Source: Coix lacryma-jobi var. lacryma-jobi (Eukaryota; Streptophyta; Magnoliopsida; Poales; Poaceae). Taken from it: 64,000 nucleotides of DNA. The DNA lies in contig CM019829.1 in assembly GCA_009763385.1 (NCBI GenBank), positions 36,807,705-36,871,704 on the forward strand, read 5' to 3'. The position numbers and the translations under genes were made by a program. Below, one piece after another: positions 21,536 through 33,621 of the stretch. Each line of letters starts with the position of its first letter. The first letter of the stretch is position 1. A model generated the notes under the pieces. That model had not been told where the DNA came from. It ran no database searches and saw only the letters and a program-made list of their open reading frames with translations.

Positions 21536-22986
21536 AAAATCTCTCTAAAATGTTAAATTCTGGTTTCTTTCAAAAACCACCCGAGTAATGTCTTGAGAAA
21601 TCTTGAAGTGCTCTGTAGAAGAAAACTCCATGGTGTGCACTTTTTCAGAAAAAGTGCACCCATAGGGTGTAGCCCCCGAGCCTCTTGTTATTTTAAAAAA
21701 TAACTTTGAGGATTTTGGAGACTTTTCCCGATTAATCTTTATATGAGAAAAAACTTTTCCTTCATGATATATACTCTGCAGCCCCCGAGCCTGAGTTCCG
21801 AGTACTAGAGAAGTTGGTACTAAGGGTCTTGAATATATCATCTGAGTAATCCTTGAGATTTATGATAAAGCTAATACACGACACTGCTTAAATGTAATCT
21901 AACCGAGTAATAATTATTCAGCTTCAGGTGGGTAATATTTTCATCAAACATCCCTTTTCACCCCCCCACTAAGTAAAAAATTACTATGAAGGACAACAAT
22001 AATTGGCTAGTGACTGTATCACCTGTCTGCTTTAATAATGCCTTGTTGTTTGTGCAACTGCAACGCTTTTGTCTGTTACCCCTTGAAGCCTGTACATGAA
22101 ATAGATAAGCCTCTTGTAGTGTCAGACTTCACGTGAGTAACAGTACACATGTGGGTGCACTTGTTGAGCTCTACTTCATTATGTCTGTAAACTGAGTCCA
22201 TAGACCAAGAGCAGCGCCTATAAATACCCTGCCTAGGTAGCAAGGGAGCCACACTTCTCAGTGCATGACTTCCTTTACTTTGTTGAACCTTATGATGCCC
22301 GTAGTAGAGATGTCTGAGCCCCCAGGTGTCTTCCTTATGTAGGATAGTCGAAGTGCCCAGAAGAATTCTTGTGAAAGGACCATCTGTCAGGGTGGTTTCC
22401 AACTGGTCGCGAGCAGAGGGATATAGAGGTGCGCCTAGAAGAACTCTTGTGAGTCCAGCATCGCTGGCAACCTCGGGATCACAGGTTGTCAAAAGGCGTT
22501 AGGGTTTAGGCTGACTATCGAGTTCCTTGTGTACTGGGATAGAGCCTTAAACCCACCTTGGGATGCACTGAAAAGATAGTATCTACCCAAGGTTCTGTAC
22601 CTGCTTCGATTCGACTCACTAAACCCAGGCCTTGATGCACTGCGCATCAAAGCTTTGTACCTTGATTACACTAGAGTAGTGTTTTACATCCTTACCGAGC
22701 TTGTACTTGTAATTTCTCGCAAGCATTTGCCCTATCTCAAAATGTAACCATGTATCTTTGTGTAATGCCGAGTAATAATTATCAAGATCTGGGTACATGG
22801 AAAGTTCTCCGAGTCCTTTGTCTTTGATTCCGAGTACTAAATGTCTCTTGCAAAGAAATGATATTTTCTGTTTGCGGGATAGCCTGTTTGTTGTCACTGA
22901 CGCCGTCAAGACTATTTTCCAACCGTTAGGGTTTTGGACGGTTCTATAACGCCGTCTGGAAAAACCGAACGGTTGCCACTTAGATC
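21536..22986. other. Tat1 non-coding region between antisense gene and 3' LTR
   Basis: About 1.45 kb with no supported gene. It corresponds, inverted, to 61386-62815 in element B. It includes two copies of an AGAATTCTTGTGA/AGAACTCTTGTGA motif (22361 and 22438), also seen in B as AAGAGTTCTTC. It would be the promoter-proximal region of the antisense gene. Confidence 0.7.
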
Positions 22987-22994
22987 TATAATAA
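22987..22994 (+). promoter_or_regulatory. TATA-like motif of the Tat1 antisense gene
   Basis: TATAATAA in GATCTATAATAAGTCGCC, 87 bp before the ATG at 23081. The 14 bases around it are conserved in Tat2 (40533-40540) and B (61378-61385, minus strand). Confidence 0.6.
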
Positions 22995-23080
22995 GTCGCC
23001 GTTTGCTTCACAAATTCTTCACTCTTTCATTAAGCCTTAGCTTTGGAGACCAAAATTCTCACAGTCGATCCCTTAAGTTG

Positions 23081-26000
23081 ATGCGAAGAAAGACCTTTGT
23101 CATCAATATGGGTGCAAAGAAGCAATCTTGGGAGGAGAAGAAGAAGATAACCTCTAGCGGAAAGCCGCGCCACCCGTGCCCTCCCACTGATGTTCATGCC
23201 TGGAAGGCTCCCGACACCAGGGAGGTGGAGCTGGTGCATCTGGCCCAGCAGGGGTTACTCCATTCGCAGCCAATGGATGGATGGAAAGTGTTGATCGATC
23301 ATCGTGCGCCAGCCCCTGATGCGACGGAGATTGTGATCTTCAAGTCCTTCATCGAGCGCGGTTTAGGTCTCCCGGCCTCTGATTTTCTGAGGGGATTGCT
23401 CCATTATTATGGTTTGACCCTCAACCACATTAATCCAAATGCAGTTTTTCATATTGCTATCTTCTCCCACCTCTGTGAGGCATTCCTAGGGATATGTCCC
23501 TTCTTCAGTCTGTTCCGCTATTTCTTTTGGGTAAAGTGTCAACCCAGTGACTCGAAGGTAGAGGTAGTCGGAGGTGCTAGCATTCAGGTTAGACTAGAAG
23601 TAGCTAGCCAATATATCTCTGTAGAGTTGTCAGATTCAGTCCGGGAGTGGGCTAGCGGTTGGTTTTATATAGCCAATTCGCCGCCGGCGCTTCGTCGTCA
23701 TGATGGTTGGCCTCCGCAGAAGAACCCTCGGTGGAAGGAGAAAATTTCTTCTAAAGAAGTGGAGGCCATCCAACCATTGATTGATATAATTGCAGCTCTG
23801 AAGTTGAGTGGATTGACTGGGTACACCGTCGTCCAAGACTTCATTGCGCGCCGAGTCCACCCGATGCAGCAACAAGCCAATTTTGGCTTTGAATACCTTG
23901 GCATGAAGGACCTGAGTCGGCATTCTGCCGAGCAGTTATCGAATGAAGAAATCCTGAAAAGGATGAACCGGCTGTTGAAGAGTCGTGAACAGCTTGTGCC
24001 GATGATGCCCACCTTTTCTGCTATCAATCCGCCTTTGGAGGTAAGAAATCATAATATCCGTCATTTGGATTCTTATCAGGTATCATGCCGACTAGATATT
24101 AACTTTCTTCCCTCTGTTTTGATAGACTCAAGGACGGAACAACAATGACTGCCCACTGCTGCCATCAAATACTGAAGAGGGAGGGGGTATCGTTCATGAG
24201 GGTCCCATCCGAAGTGAGGATCTTCATAATGAATCAAGCTCCCTTGGTGATCTTGATGGATTAGACTCAGAATCAACCGACTCTGATGTCATGATCCTAG
24301 ATCTCGATGCTGAGGGTAGCCAGAAGCGGTCTCCAAGTCCACTCCAAGAAGCCGGAGATCCTATCCCGAAGAAGGCTCGCACTGGTAATCGCCGTGCTTG
24401 CCGTAAAATTATTTCTTCCAAAGTGTTGGCTAAAAAACATTGTAATCCGGGTACTCCTGGTAAGGGAACCCAAGTAATTTTGTTGACCATCTTGTTGGAA
24501 GCTCCATGTATATGTTACTTATAGTCATATTGAAAATAGACATTGAGGCAGCTCAGGGATCTTCAGTTGGTGCTACTTCTGAGGAGGCTACGCTCCCGGA
24601 TCAGCAGCCGAAGAAGCATAGTCTGAAGCTGCCATTGAACCTGAGACTAGCCAAGTAAGCTGAATTGCAAGTTGTATACTGTTTTTGTGACTCTTTTATT
24701 AATATGAATACTTGTCTCCTGTAGGAAGGTGAAGGCTGCTGGTACTTCTTCGGGAGGTGCGACTGAAGCCCGAAAGGGGGAGGAGTCGAAAGCACAGGGG
24801 AAGGCTGAATCAAGCGTCCCTCCTATTAGCAGTCAGGTGAATATCGTGCCAAACCCCTCTCCATCTGGTGCTCCAATCAACAAAGTTCCTGAAGTGGATG
24901 CTCCTCCCTTGCCTCAGGTTGGTGTTCCATATTCCATCTTTCATTCTCCCGCTCAATTGGAGCTTGACCGGGTGATGAATGAATGGTTTTTCCGTACCCG
25001 ACAGCCTGTTGAGCCCACCCTAGAAATGATCCAAGCTGGTACCAGTGCTGGAGGGGAAATTGAAGCCTTGGTTCCTCCGCGGGAGGAGTCTAGTAGTGCC
25101 CCCGAGTCCTCTCGCCAGGGTTCAAAACTTGAAGATGTGGGGTACAATCCAGACCTCGTCCGTCTAAAGGAGCTGGGTAAGCAAGTGATGGCGCCAGCCG
25201 TGGCGCTTAAAGAATTTATTGAGGTACGTCACTGAAGTCCCTTTGATATAGCATTGTTGCTTTCGAGTACTCAAATTATTGCTTCTGCGCAGGGTTTTTA
25301 TGTGAAGGTAACCGACGGATCCATCAGGAACTTTCCCTTGAGAACCAACAGCTGAAAGATTACATAGCTCAAGAGCAGATCGGCCAAAGGGTAGCCACCC
25401 AAGTTCTGCACAATCGCATCAACGAGCTTCAGCGGAATCTTAAGATCGCTGTTGATGAGCATAACGCGGCCAATCAGCAGGAGATTGAGCTACTCTCCAA
25501 ACATGCTACTGCTGAGCAGAAACACAAGGAGGCCATGAAGTCTTCCAAGAAGCAACTCACTGGTTAGTCGGAAGCACATTCTAAAGTCCTTGTTATTTTA
25601 AACTCATGACACTCGTCCTGTTTTTATTTGTTCTTCAGAATCACAGAAGCTAACCGCTGGATGGCAGAGTGCTTTCAATCGCAAGACGGTGGAGCTTGAG
25701 GAGGTATTTGTTAATGCGCAAAACACCCTTCAAGAGGCCAAATTGATTCATGAAGGTGCTGACCAAGACCTGCTGCAGGCTCTGAAGTCGACAAAGGAGT
25801 CACAGGAAGCTCTAGAGGCGGTTCAAACGCAGCTAAAGGAGTCCCAAGAGTCTTTGAAGATGTCTCAGGAGTCTTTAAAGGTGTTAGAATAGGCTGTGGG
25901 GCCAGTTCTTGACCTGGTGCCACGTCCCGAAGGAGCCGAGGAGTCTTTGATTGATCAGGACAAGGCCGCGCCCGGGCGGCTCACTCAATATATCAAGGAT

Positions 26001-26180
26001 ATGGCTACTTCGGTGGTGTGCAGCCTTCTTGCTACTCTGTGACTTCATATGCCTTCCTTTGATCTATCCTCTGTCATGAGTTTGCCTGAGGGCAAGAGTG
26101 ATGAAGACCATGCAGCAATGCAGGAGGAGGTCAAGACCGTGGCGGAGGAGTACTCTTAGATACTAGATCTTGTAGAGTAG
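23081..26180 (+). pseudogene. Tat1 antisense gene, six exons (gypsy-type putative transposase family)
   Basis: Plus-strand gene opposite to Tat1 pol. Suggested exons: 23081-24040, 24126-24459, 24540-24654, 24725-25223, 25293-25562, 25639-26180. All introns are GT-AG, and exons 1-4 join in frame. Exon 1 has the domain known from Tat elements as putative gypsy-type transposase (FLRGLLHYYGLTLNHINPNA, FHIAIFSHLCEAFLGICPFF). Exon 2 has a nuclear-signal-like PIPKKARTGNRRACRK. Exons 5-6 are coiled coil (repeated KESQESL). Breaks: a small deletion near 25318 shifts the frame, and stops occur at 25889-25891, near 26041 and near 26158. The ATG at 23081 is chosen because MRRK..V.NMG is shared by all three copies. 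Function unknown; despite the family name there is no evidence for transposase activity. Confidence 0.75.
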
Positions 26181-27018
26181 TAAGTCTGCCTGGTCTTTGG
26201 CCGGAATTTTGTATCTCCTATAAACAAATATTGTGATGGTTAAATAATCAAAATATAATTTACTTTTGAGTCTGTTGGATCCGTGTGTTTTTGCGTTGTC
26301 GACTCATCATTGCAAGGAATATCTTGTCAACGGGTCTATGTTTTTGGTGGATGTATGACCAGGCGTCTTACTAGATGGGTCTATCCAAGTGCTTTTTAGC
26401 ACTTGAAGTTGGTTCATATGACTTTGTTTCTCTTTTAGTCTTCGGTGACTTTATTAGAGAACTTAGTCTTGCCCGGGTACTACTCTTAGTACCTTGTTTC
26501 AAGGGATAAGTGTGATCAACCACCTCTTGAGGGCCAATGCGATGGTTCCTATAGGGTGAATCATATCCTCTTGACGGTCACAACTTGAGTGTGAAATCGG
26601 ACAGACCTTTATCCGATTAATGAGCAATTGGGTGAGTGCTACTCCCCTTGTTGTACCTTATAGGAACCAATATCCTCTTTTCAAGATATTGTGTTCTCTA
26701 TAGTTGGATAGCCGGGTTTTTAATCCGTACTAGCAGGTGAGTTGTATTGAGCTCGGAGCTCGTAACTCGAGTATGGTTGCATCTGAACCAAGAAGGGCCC
26801 ATCCGAGTAATATTATATATTAGTCGGTGGAATAGCGGAATACAATAGCTAGAGCTTATTGTATGCTTTAAAGATTTTATCCGACTAAATAGTCGTGATA
26901 AATGTAATTGCTTGAAAAAGGAAAACTCATGACGCCCTTGTTTCTGATGGAAACCAATCTTTATTAGTATGATATGAAGTAGTACAAGTTCCCCTGAGTC
27001 GTATTTGTAGCATAGTCC
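26181..27018. other. Tat1 spacer between antisense gene and pol end
   Basis: No gene. Both the antisense gene and pol end here, tail to tail. The counterpart in B is 50493-51293. It contains repeated GAGTACT/AGTACTC-like words and likely holds transcript ends for both directions. Confidence 0.65.
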
Positions 27019-29164
27019 TTAGGTATAGTATTTTTTCAGATGCTCGACATTCCATGAATTTGGTAATGGAGAACCATCCTCCGTGACTAGCTCAAATGAC
27101 CCGAGTCTTGTTACTTTAGATACTATGTAGGGTCCTTCCCATGGACTCATAAGCTTGTGGTGTCCTGTGGTATTCTGAATCTTCTTCAGAACCATGTCGC
27201 CTACTTGGAAAATGCAGTGATGGACGTTCTTGTCGTAGTAGCACCTCATCCCTTGGAGATATCTTGCTGATTCAAATAGTGCAGTTATTCGATCCTCTTC
27301 AAGGCTGTCGACTTCTAATCGCCTTGTGTCGTCAGCTTCTCCTTCACTATACTGTTCTATTTGTGGAGAATTCCAGATTAAGTCTGCTGGGAGGATTGCA
27401 TCTGTACCGTAGACCAGGAAGAAAGGAGTCTGTCCTGTTGCCCTGCTTCGCTGTGTTCATAGCCCCCAGACTACCTTAGGTAATTCCTCCACCCACTTCC
27501 CACCGTGGTGTTTTAGAAGATCAAATAATCTTGGCTTTAGGCCGGCTAGGATGAGGGCGTTTGCTCTTTCGACTTGGTCGTTGGACTGCGGGTGAGCTAC
27601 TGAGGCGTAGTCTATCTTTATTCCACAGTCGCTAGCCCATGATTTAAATTCAATTGCCGTAAAAGGAGAACCAAGATCAGTCATAATCCTGTGAGGCATC
27701 CCGAAGCGGTGAAAGATGCTCTGCATGAATTGTACTGATTTTGACGCATTAAATTTGACCAATGGCATGTACTCGATCCATTTCGTAAATTTGTCGATTG
27801 CCATGTAGACGTACTCAAATCCACCTGGAGCACGCTTTAGAGGACCCACCATGTCGAGTCCCCAACATGAGAAAGGCCATGACGGGGGAATGCAAATCAA
27901 CTCGTGAGCAGGGACATGTTGTTGCTTGGCGAAGAACTGGCATGATTGACAGCGGCGGACTAAGTCTTCTGCGTCTTTCAGAGCAGAGGGCCAATAGTAC
28001 CCAGATCTAAGGATTTTTCCGACTGATGTCCTTCATGCTGCATGGTTACCGCAACACCCAAAGTGGACTTCGTTCAAAATTTATTTGCCTTCTTCTAGAG
28101 ATATACACTTTAGTAGCACTCCAGATGAAGCACCACGTCAGTATAGCTTATCCCCGACTAGAACGTCGTTCTTGCTGCGTCTGGTGACTTGCTCTGTTGT
28201 GGCTTTATCACCTGGCAACTTGTGTTCTTTGAAGTAGTCAATGAAAACTTTAGTCCAGTCGGGTGATAATGTTAGTATTTGTGCTGAGGGTGTTGGGGTG
28301 AGTTCTTCTTTCTGCTGGATAGAGGGCTTGGATAGCTCATGTACGAAGATGCCGCTAGGAACAGAGGCTCTATCGGATCCCAAGTTTGCTATAACATCAG
28401 CAGCAACGTTGAGATCTCGTGTAATATGATTGAGTTCCAATCCTGAGAAATTTTTCTCTAATTTGCGGAATTCAGCGCAGTAGGCGTCCATTGTTTCCTT
28501 GGTGCAATCCCAATCTTTGTTGACTTGATGAATCACCACGGAAGAACCGCCATAGACTAGTAGTCGCTTGATGCCCAATGTGACTGCTAATCTTAACTCG
28601 TGTAGTAGCGCCTCATATTCTGCTTCATTATTGGTAGCTGGCCACATTATTTGCAAAACGTACTTGAGTTGCTCTCCGGCGGGTGATATAAGTAGGACTC
28701 CAGCACCTGCACCCCGAGTTTTAGGGACCCATCGAAGTACATCTTCCAATGTTCTCGAATATAACCGTCTTGAACCTGCTAGAATTATGTCCATTCGGCG
28801 ACAAAATCAGCCAGGGCTTGTGACTTGATTGCTTTCCTTGGAGTGAACTTGATATTGAGTGCGCCCAACTCGACTGCCCATTTGGAAATTCTACCCGTAG
28901 CATCACGGTTGTGAAGGATTTCTCCCAATGGAAAATCCGTGACAACTGTGATTTCGTGAGCTTCAAAGTAGTGTCATAGCTTCCTTGATGAGATAAGTAA
29001 AGCGTAGAGCAATTTTTGAACTTGAGGGTACCTGACCTTTGAGTCGGAGAGTACCTCACTGATGTAGTAGACTGGTCATTGAATATTGTAGACGTGCTTC
29101 TCGTCTTTGCGCTCCATCACTATTGTTGTGCTTACAACGTGTGTGGTAGCTGCAATGTATAGCA
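27019..29164 (-). pseudogene. pol: Tat1 RNase H and integrase
   Basis: Continues RT on the minus strand. RNase H residues are in 28138-29160 (LLISPAGEQLKYVLQIMWPA, NNEAEYEALLHELRLAVTL, VYGGSSVVIHQVNKDW); this is the extra RNase H domain typical of Tat elements. Integrase runs from about 28135 to 27019, with core motifs GLDMVGPLKRA, TDLGSPF and QVERANALI at 27457-27900. The C-terminal barrel follows at 27019-27249 (MSPWEGPYIVSKV). Frameshifts near 28140, 27457 and 28730-29060 break it. Confidence 0.88.
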
Positions 29165-30085
29165 TCATAGGTTCCCTGGGTTCTGGCAGCAATAGTATAG
29201 GGGGTTGGTTAGGTATCCCTTGAGTTGTTCAAAGGCCCTGTCAGCCTCTTTCGTCCATTGGAACTTATCACCGGCTTTGAGTAATTTGAAGAAAGGTAAT
29301 CCCTTTTCTCCCAGCCTTGAGATAAATCTGTTAAGTGTTGCCATACATCCGGTGAGCTTCTGAACGTCTTTTACGGAGGTTGGTGGCTTCATACTGGTGA
29401 TAGCCTTAATCTGCTTTTGGCTAGCCTCGATACCTCGATGACTGACCAGGAATCCGAGTAACTGTCCTGAGGGTACTCCAAATACGCATTTTGTGGGGTT
29501 TAGCCTCCACTTGTAGCTGCATAAGCGGGTAAAGGTTTCCTCTAGGTCAGTTATGAGGGTAGTCGGATCCTTTGTCTTTATGACCACATCATCAACATAA
29601 GCTTCCGCATTGCTGCCGATCTGGTCGCCCAAACAATCCTGGATAGCTCGTTGATAGGTGGCTCCTGCGTTCTTCAACCCAAATGACATGGTTTTATAAC
29701 AATAGGCGCCGAAAGGAGTTATAAATGACGTCTTGGGTTGGTCTTCTTCCTTGAGGGCAATCTGATGGTACCCCGAGTAACAATCTAGAAAGGATAATAG
29801 AGCAGAACCGGCAGTGGCGTCAACTATTTGATCTATCCTCGGTAATCCGAAAGGATCCTTTGGACAGTGCTTGTTGAGGTCTGTGTAGTCGACACACATA
29901 AGCCACTCTGCAGAGTTCTTTTTCTTTACCAGCACTAGGTTAGCTAGCCACTCAGGGTGGAGAATTTCCCTGATGAACCCGGCTGCTAGCAGTTTGGCTA
30001 TTTCGTTCTTGATTGCTTCTTTCTTTTTTGGCGAAAATCGTCGTAATCTTTGCTTGATGGGTCTGGAACCCTCTTTTAACTCCAA
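29165..30085 (-). pseudogene. pol: Tat1 reverse transcriptase, open for 306 codons
   Basis: A long undamaged stretch of pol. RT motifs: FIREILHPEWLANLVLVKKK, MCVDYTDLNKHCPKDPFGLP, FLDCYSGYHQIAL, MSFGLKNAGATYQR and the active site AYVDDVVI. It ends at 29165, where the frame is lost. Upstream it is separated from the protease frame by a one-base deletion near 30115 and by a TAG at 30184-30186. The whole element is not functional, but this domain could still fold. Confidence 0.88.
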
Positions 30086-30183
30086 TTTGTGCTCAGCTAA
30101 GTTCCTTGAACACCCGACATGTCAGCTGGCTTCCAGGCAAATATGTCTTTGTTTGCCCTGAGGAACTTGGTGAGCGCGAGTTC

Positions 30184-31176
30184 CTATTCTTCAGATAGGT
30201 GAGCGCTGATAACCGTCGTTTTTGAGGGATCGTCAGTTTCAAGGTCGATAGTTTTTGTAGATACTTCCGCTGGTGTCTGAATGGTTCCCGCCTTCTTAGT
30301 TGGGATTTCTGAATCTCCCGGTTTGGCGTTAAGTACCATTTGCGTGAGTTCCTGTACTTCTAGGGCGAGTTGAGCTTTTTCGGCAATTTGAATAGCTTCT
30401 GTGTCACATTCGAAGGATCGCTTCAAGTCTCCCTTGAAAGTTAGGATGACTTTAGGACCAGGCATCTTCAGCAGAAGGTAGGGATAGTGTGGTACTACCA
30501 TAAACTTGGCGATAGCTGGTCGTCCAAATATGGCGTGGTATGATGATCCGAAGTCGGCTACCTTGAAACTGATGTACTCTGTTCGGTAGTTTGTCAGAGT
30601 TCCAAAAGTGATGGGTAGGATTATCCTTCCGAGTGGTATAGCCGCCTTTCCGGGTACTATGTCGTAAAAGGGGGCACTTGATGGTGTAAGTTGGGTTGTT
30701 AGGTCCAAGTTTATCTTGCGTAAGGTACTTGCAAAGATGACATTGAGTCCTGCTCCTCCATCTATAAGTACTCTTCCCAGTTTAAACCCGGTGACCGTTG
30801 GATCCAGGACTAGCGGGTAGTGCCTTGCATTGGAGACGCTGGTCCATTGGTCTGCTCGAGAGAAATTGATCGGTTGCTCAGACCAATCAAGATATCTAGG
30901 AGTTGCTGGTTCAGTAGACATAATTTCCTGTAAGGAAAGCTTCTGGAGGCGCTTACTGTCGCTGGTGGTTACTCCTCCAAATATGACATTAATAGTGCCT
31001 TTGGGGTGTTGGAAACCGCCAGCGCCTTGTTGCGGGTCTTCAGCTGCCTTTTTACCCTTGTCTTTCTTGCTTTTGTTGAAGTCAGAGTTCAAGCCTCGCT
31101 CTTTAAGCTGGCGACAGTGCCTTGCCGGGTGTCCTCCTTTTGGATGGAAAGGGCATGGGCCATCTACAAGGTCGTC
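30184..31176 (-). pseudogene. gag-pro: Tat1 end of gag, and protease
   Basis: Starts truncated at 31176. The zinc-knuckle region CPFHPKGGHPARHC lies near 31105-31150, followed by a Lys-rich linker (SKKDKGKKAAED). The aspartic protease has VLIDGGAGLNVIFA near 30725-30770 and AIFGRPAIAKF near 30500-30530. The frame ends at a TAG (30184-30186) after HLSEE. The same stop is found after HLSEE in element B (47332-47334). In B the RT frame continues directly after the stop. Confidence 0.87.
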
Positions 31177-31439
31177 TGTAACACCTCTGGTGTTTAAGCA
31201 TGTAATTAACTTGACATATCATCATTAGCATCATTAATCATCTTGATCATGATTTCATGTGTATGCATTTGCTTAATGTATCATTTTATGTGATGCACCT
31301 CTATTGCAAAAACCCTTATTAGCCCATTCTTCCTATAAGGGCAAAATGGTAATTTCACCTCTGTGCCTAGTTCCATGTAATTCTTGTTCAAATTTAGTGC
31401 CCTGATGTTTGTTGCTTTGATCAAAGTTCAAAAATCAGA

Positions 31440-31960
31440 TTTGAATTGAATTTCATTTGCAAAACCCTAAAATCCCAAACCCTGGATTTATTCCCTTTTT
31501 AAATAACTTTTTCAAAATTCAAAATTTTGAGTTGGTTCAAAAAGCAAAGTTGTGAATCTGATCTAGAGGAACAACTTTGGTATTTACAGATTTCCATGTT
31601 TCTATATAAAGTTTGAAGTAATTTCAAATTCATTCAATTTCCAGTTTTTGTCCCCTTTTCAGTTTTAAAAAGTTATTCAAAAACTATTGAGTTTCAGGAA
31701 AAGTGTATATTATCAAAGTTGTAGGTTTTGACAAATGGAACAACTTTCATATTGGAAGATTTTCAAGTTTCAGTTTGAAATCCAGAGTAATTTTGATTTG
31801 AATCAAGTTTGAAAAAGTGTCCCCTTTTCTGTTTTTGAATATAGTTCAAAAACTATTTGGAATTTGAAAATGTTCATATTGACAAAGTTGTAGATCTCGT
31901 TTTTCTGAACAACTTTGGTATTTTGAGTTTTTGTCGCACAGTTCAAATTTTGAAAGTATT
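31440..31960 (+). repeat. 169-bp tandem repeat with a stem-loop in LTR E
   Basis: Three stem-loops at 31545-31579, 31714-31747 and 31883-31917. Each has left arm CAAAGTTGT, a loop of exactly 17 bases and right arm ACAACTTT(G). Starts are 169 bp apart in both intervals. Flanking sequence (GTCCCCTTTTC, TTCAAAAACTATT) repeats with the same period. A single stem-loop of the same design, loop also 17, is at 36437-36469 in the T2 LTR. Confidence 0.85.
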
Positions 31961-32333
31961 TTGCAAAATACAGAAACTAGCCAAAAGTCAAACCCTACAC
32001 CCTAGACTGTTCATCTTCCCAGGCGAGCTAGGGGGGGGGCCCCGGCCGCGAACCTCGCCGGACTCGCATGCCGCCGCGTGTCCGAAGCCCCTTCGGCCAA
32101 ACCAACTCCACGCCGATGCTCAGCACTCGATTGCGCATGCGTCTGGCCACCAGTTGACATTTTCCCCGACCCCTACCGCCCGCAGTGTGTCGCCGCCACG
32201 CGTTCGCCGCCGGTGAGCCGTGCATCCGGTCCCTGAGTGCCAAACCGCTGACCCTTGGCTTCGCACTCGATTGCGCACGCGTCGAGCGATCTTATCCGCC
32301 CCCGCGCGTGTCTTGCCAGCCTCTCGCCGCGGC

Positions 32334-32341
32334 TATAAGAA
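32334..32341 (+). promoter_or_regulatory. TATA box of LTR E
   Basis: TATAAGAA within GCGGCTATAAGAACCCC, in a GC-rich setting followed by a C-rich leader. A plausible LTR core promoter. Confidence 0.55.
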
Positions 32342-33405
32342 CCCCGCCGAGCCGGCCGGAGCAGAACCCAACCCCGCCGCCGTGGCCAGAGCAAACCCGA
32401 GCCTCCGCTTCTCTCCCAGCTAGCCCAGAAGCTCCGCCAAGTCCTTGCGCAGCTTCACCACCTCTCAATTTGGTCGCTACCGCCTCATTCGCCCCGGCGT
32501 AGCTCGTCAGTTTAGTTGTTGTTGAGCTCGTTGCCCTCTGCTTGAGGGGACTAGGCAAACGTTCCTAGCTTCTCAGGAGCTTCATAAGTTTTTTCATTTG
32601 GCTTTCAATTGGTATCGTCTGGTGTGCTTTCCCATTTGGTTTGGGTTGATTTTCAATTGGTTCGGAGTGATTTTCTTGCTAGTTGTGTTGAGCCTCTGTG
32701 CCTCTATCTTGAGGGACTAGCATTTTGCCTCTGTTGTCCTCCGATCTTCAATTGCTACTGCTAGCGGTGTTGAGCCTGTTCTACCTCTTCTTGAGGGCTA
32801 GCCTTGCTTTGCTTGGTTGCGTCAAGCCGTTGCCCATGTCTTTGGGACCAAGTTTTTGCTTCATCCACTTGACCTTCTTCGGCTTTTGTTAAGGCTTCTG
32901 GGTCATTTGGTTGGGTTTTCTCTTCCCACTCCTTCCTACCTCCTTCTTCTTATTCATGATTTGTTGTGGAGTTGACAATGCACTCATCAAGGGGGAGATT
33001 GCGGATACATGGGTGTATGCCGAGTCTCTGTGTGATGAGTGATTGTCAATGGAGATGATGCGCATGTTCTTTGGCTTGTGTTGTGCAGGTGTCGAGCACG
33101 GAGACAGTGATCGATGGCGGGTGAAGGTCAAGTTGCGACGTGCCGTGCCGACGGACCGGGCGCGATGAAGGATGGGCGTGCCGTGCGGCGGACGTGCCAT
33201 GCCGATGTATCGGACGGTGAAGGGCGGACGTGGACTTGGACTGATGGACTGGAGGCCGGAGGATCAGCTGTGGTGGCTGGCAGCCTGCGACAGCGACAGG
33301 CGGAGAAGTGCGATCATGTCGGTGGAAGGGGTGCACAGGCGGTGCATCCCCTCTACGACGCCGGTTTGTTGGTAGAGCCCGGGAAAAACCAACGGTGGAC
33401 GGTTT

Positions 33406-33621
33406 CCAGGTTTGGGCCTCAAAACCTGGGTGCTGGGTTTCCAGGTTGAGCCTCAAACCTGGGAGTGGGCCGGTTTCCGAGTTTGGGCCTCAAAACTCGG
33501 GCGCTGAGGGTTTCCGAGTTTGGGCCACAAAACTCGGGCTGGAGGCTGGTTTCCCGGTTTGGGCCTCAAACCGGGGGCTGATGGAAAAGGCTGGTTTCCC
33601 GGTTTGGGCCGCAAAACCGGG
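33406..33621 (+). repeat. Six tandem hairpins with co-varying arms
   Basis: Units at 33406-33429, 33441-33462, 33477-33500, 33514-33537, 33553-33575 and 33598-33621. Left arms in order: CCAGGTTT, CCAGGTT, CCGAGTTT, CCGAGTTT, CCCGGTTT, CCCGGTTT. The right arms are their exact complements in every case. The 7-8 base loop GGGCCTCA is nearly constant. Spacing grows from 35 to 45 bp. Confidence 0.93.

Larger units (their letters stand above)
21088..31176 (-). mobile_element. Tat1: Tat-lineage LTR retrotransposon, minus strand, 5' part missing
   Basis: Order on its own strand: end of gag, protease, RT, RNase H, integrase, non-coding spacer, an antisense gene, polypurine tract, 3' LTR. Gag is cut at 31176 by the start of another LTR (E). 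The 5' LTR and most of gag are not in the window. It is closely similar to Tat2 and element B. It is inserted in D; the expected left duplication is CAAAG at 21083-21087, but the right side is not visible. Confidence 0.9.
31177..32505 (+). repeat. LTR E: truncated chromovirus-type LTR
   Basis: Starts TGTAACACCTCTGGTG, like the T1 LTR, directly after Tat1 gag sequence. It has a 169-bp tandem repeat (31440-31960), then a GC-rich block with a TATA at 32334 and a C-rich leader. No matching TGTTACA end is found; the sequence passes into copia sequence at about 32505 (boundary uncertain by tens of bases). It is clearly different from the T2 LTR at 36091, so the two are probably not a pair. Confidence 0.7.

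Noticed and set aside
22934..23080. Upstream extension of the Tat1 antisense ORF to 22934
   Set aside because: It starts before the conserved TATA-like motif; the ATG at 23081 is the one shared in all copies.
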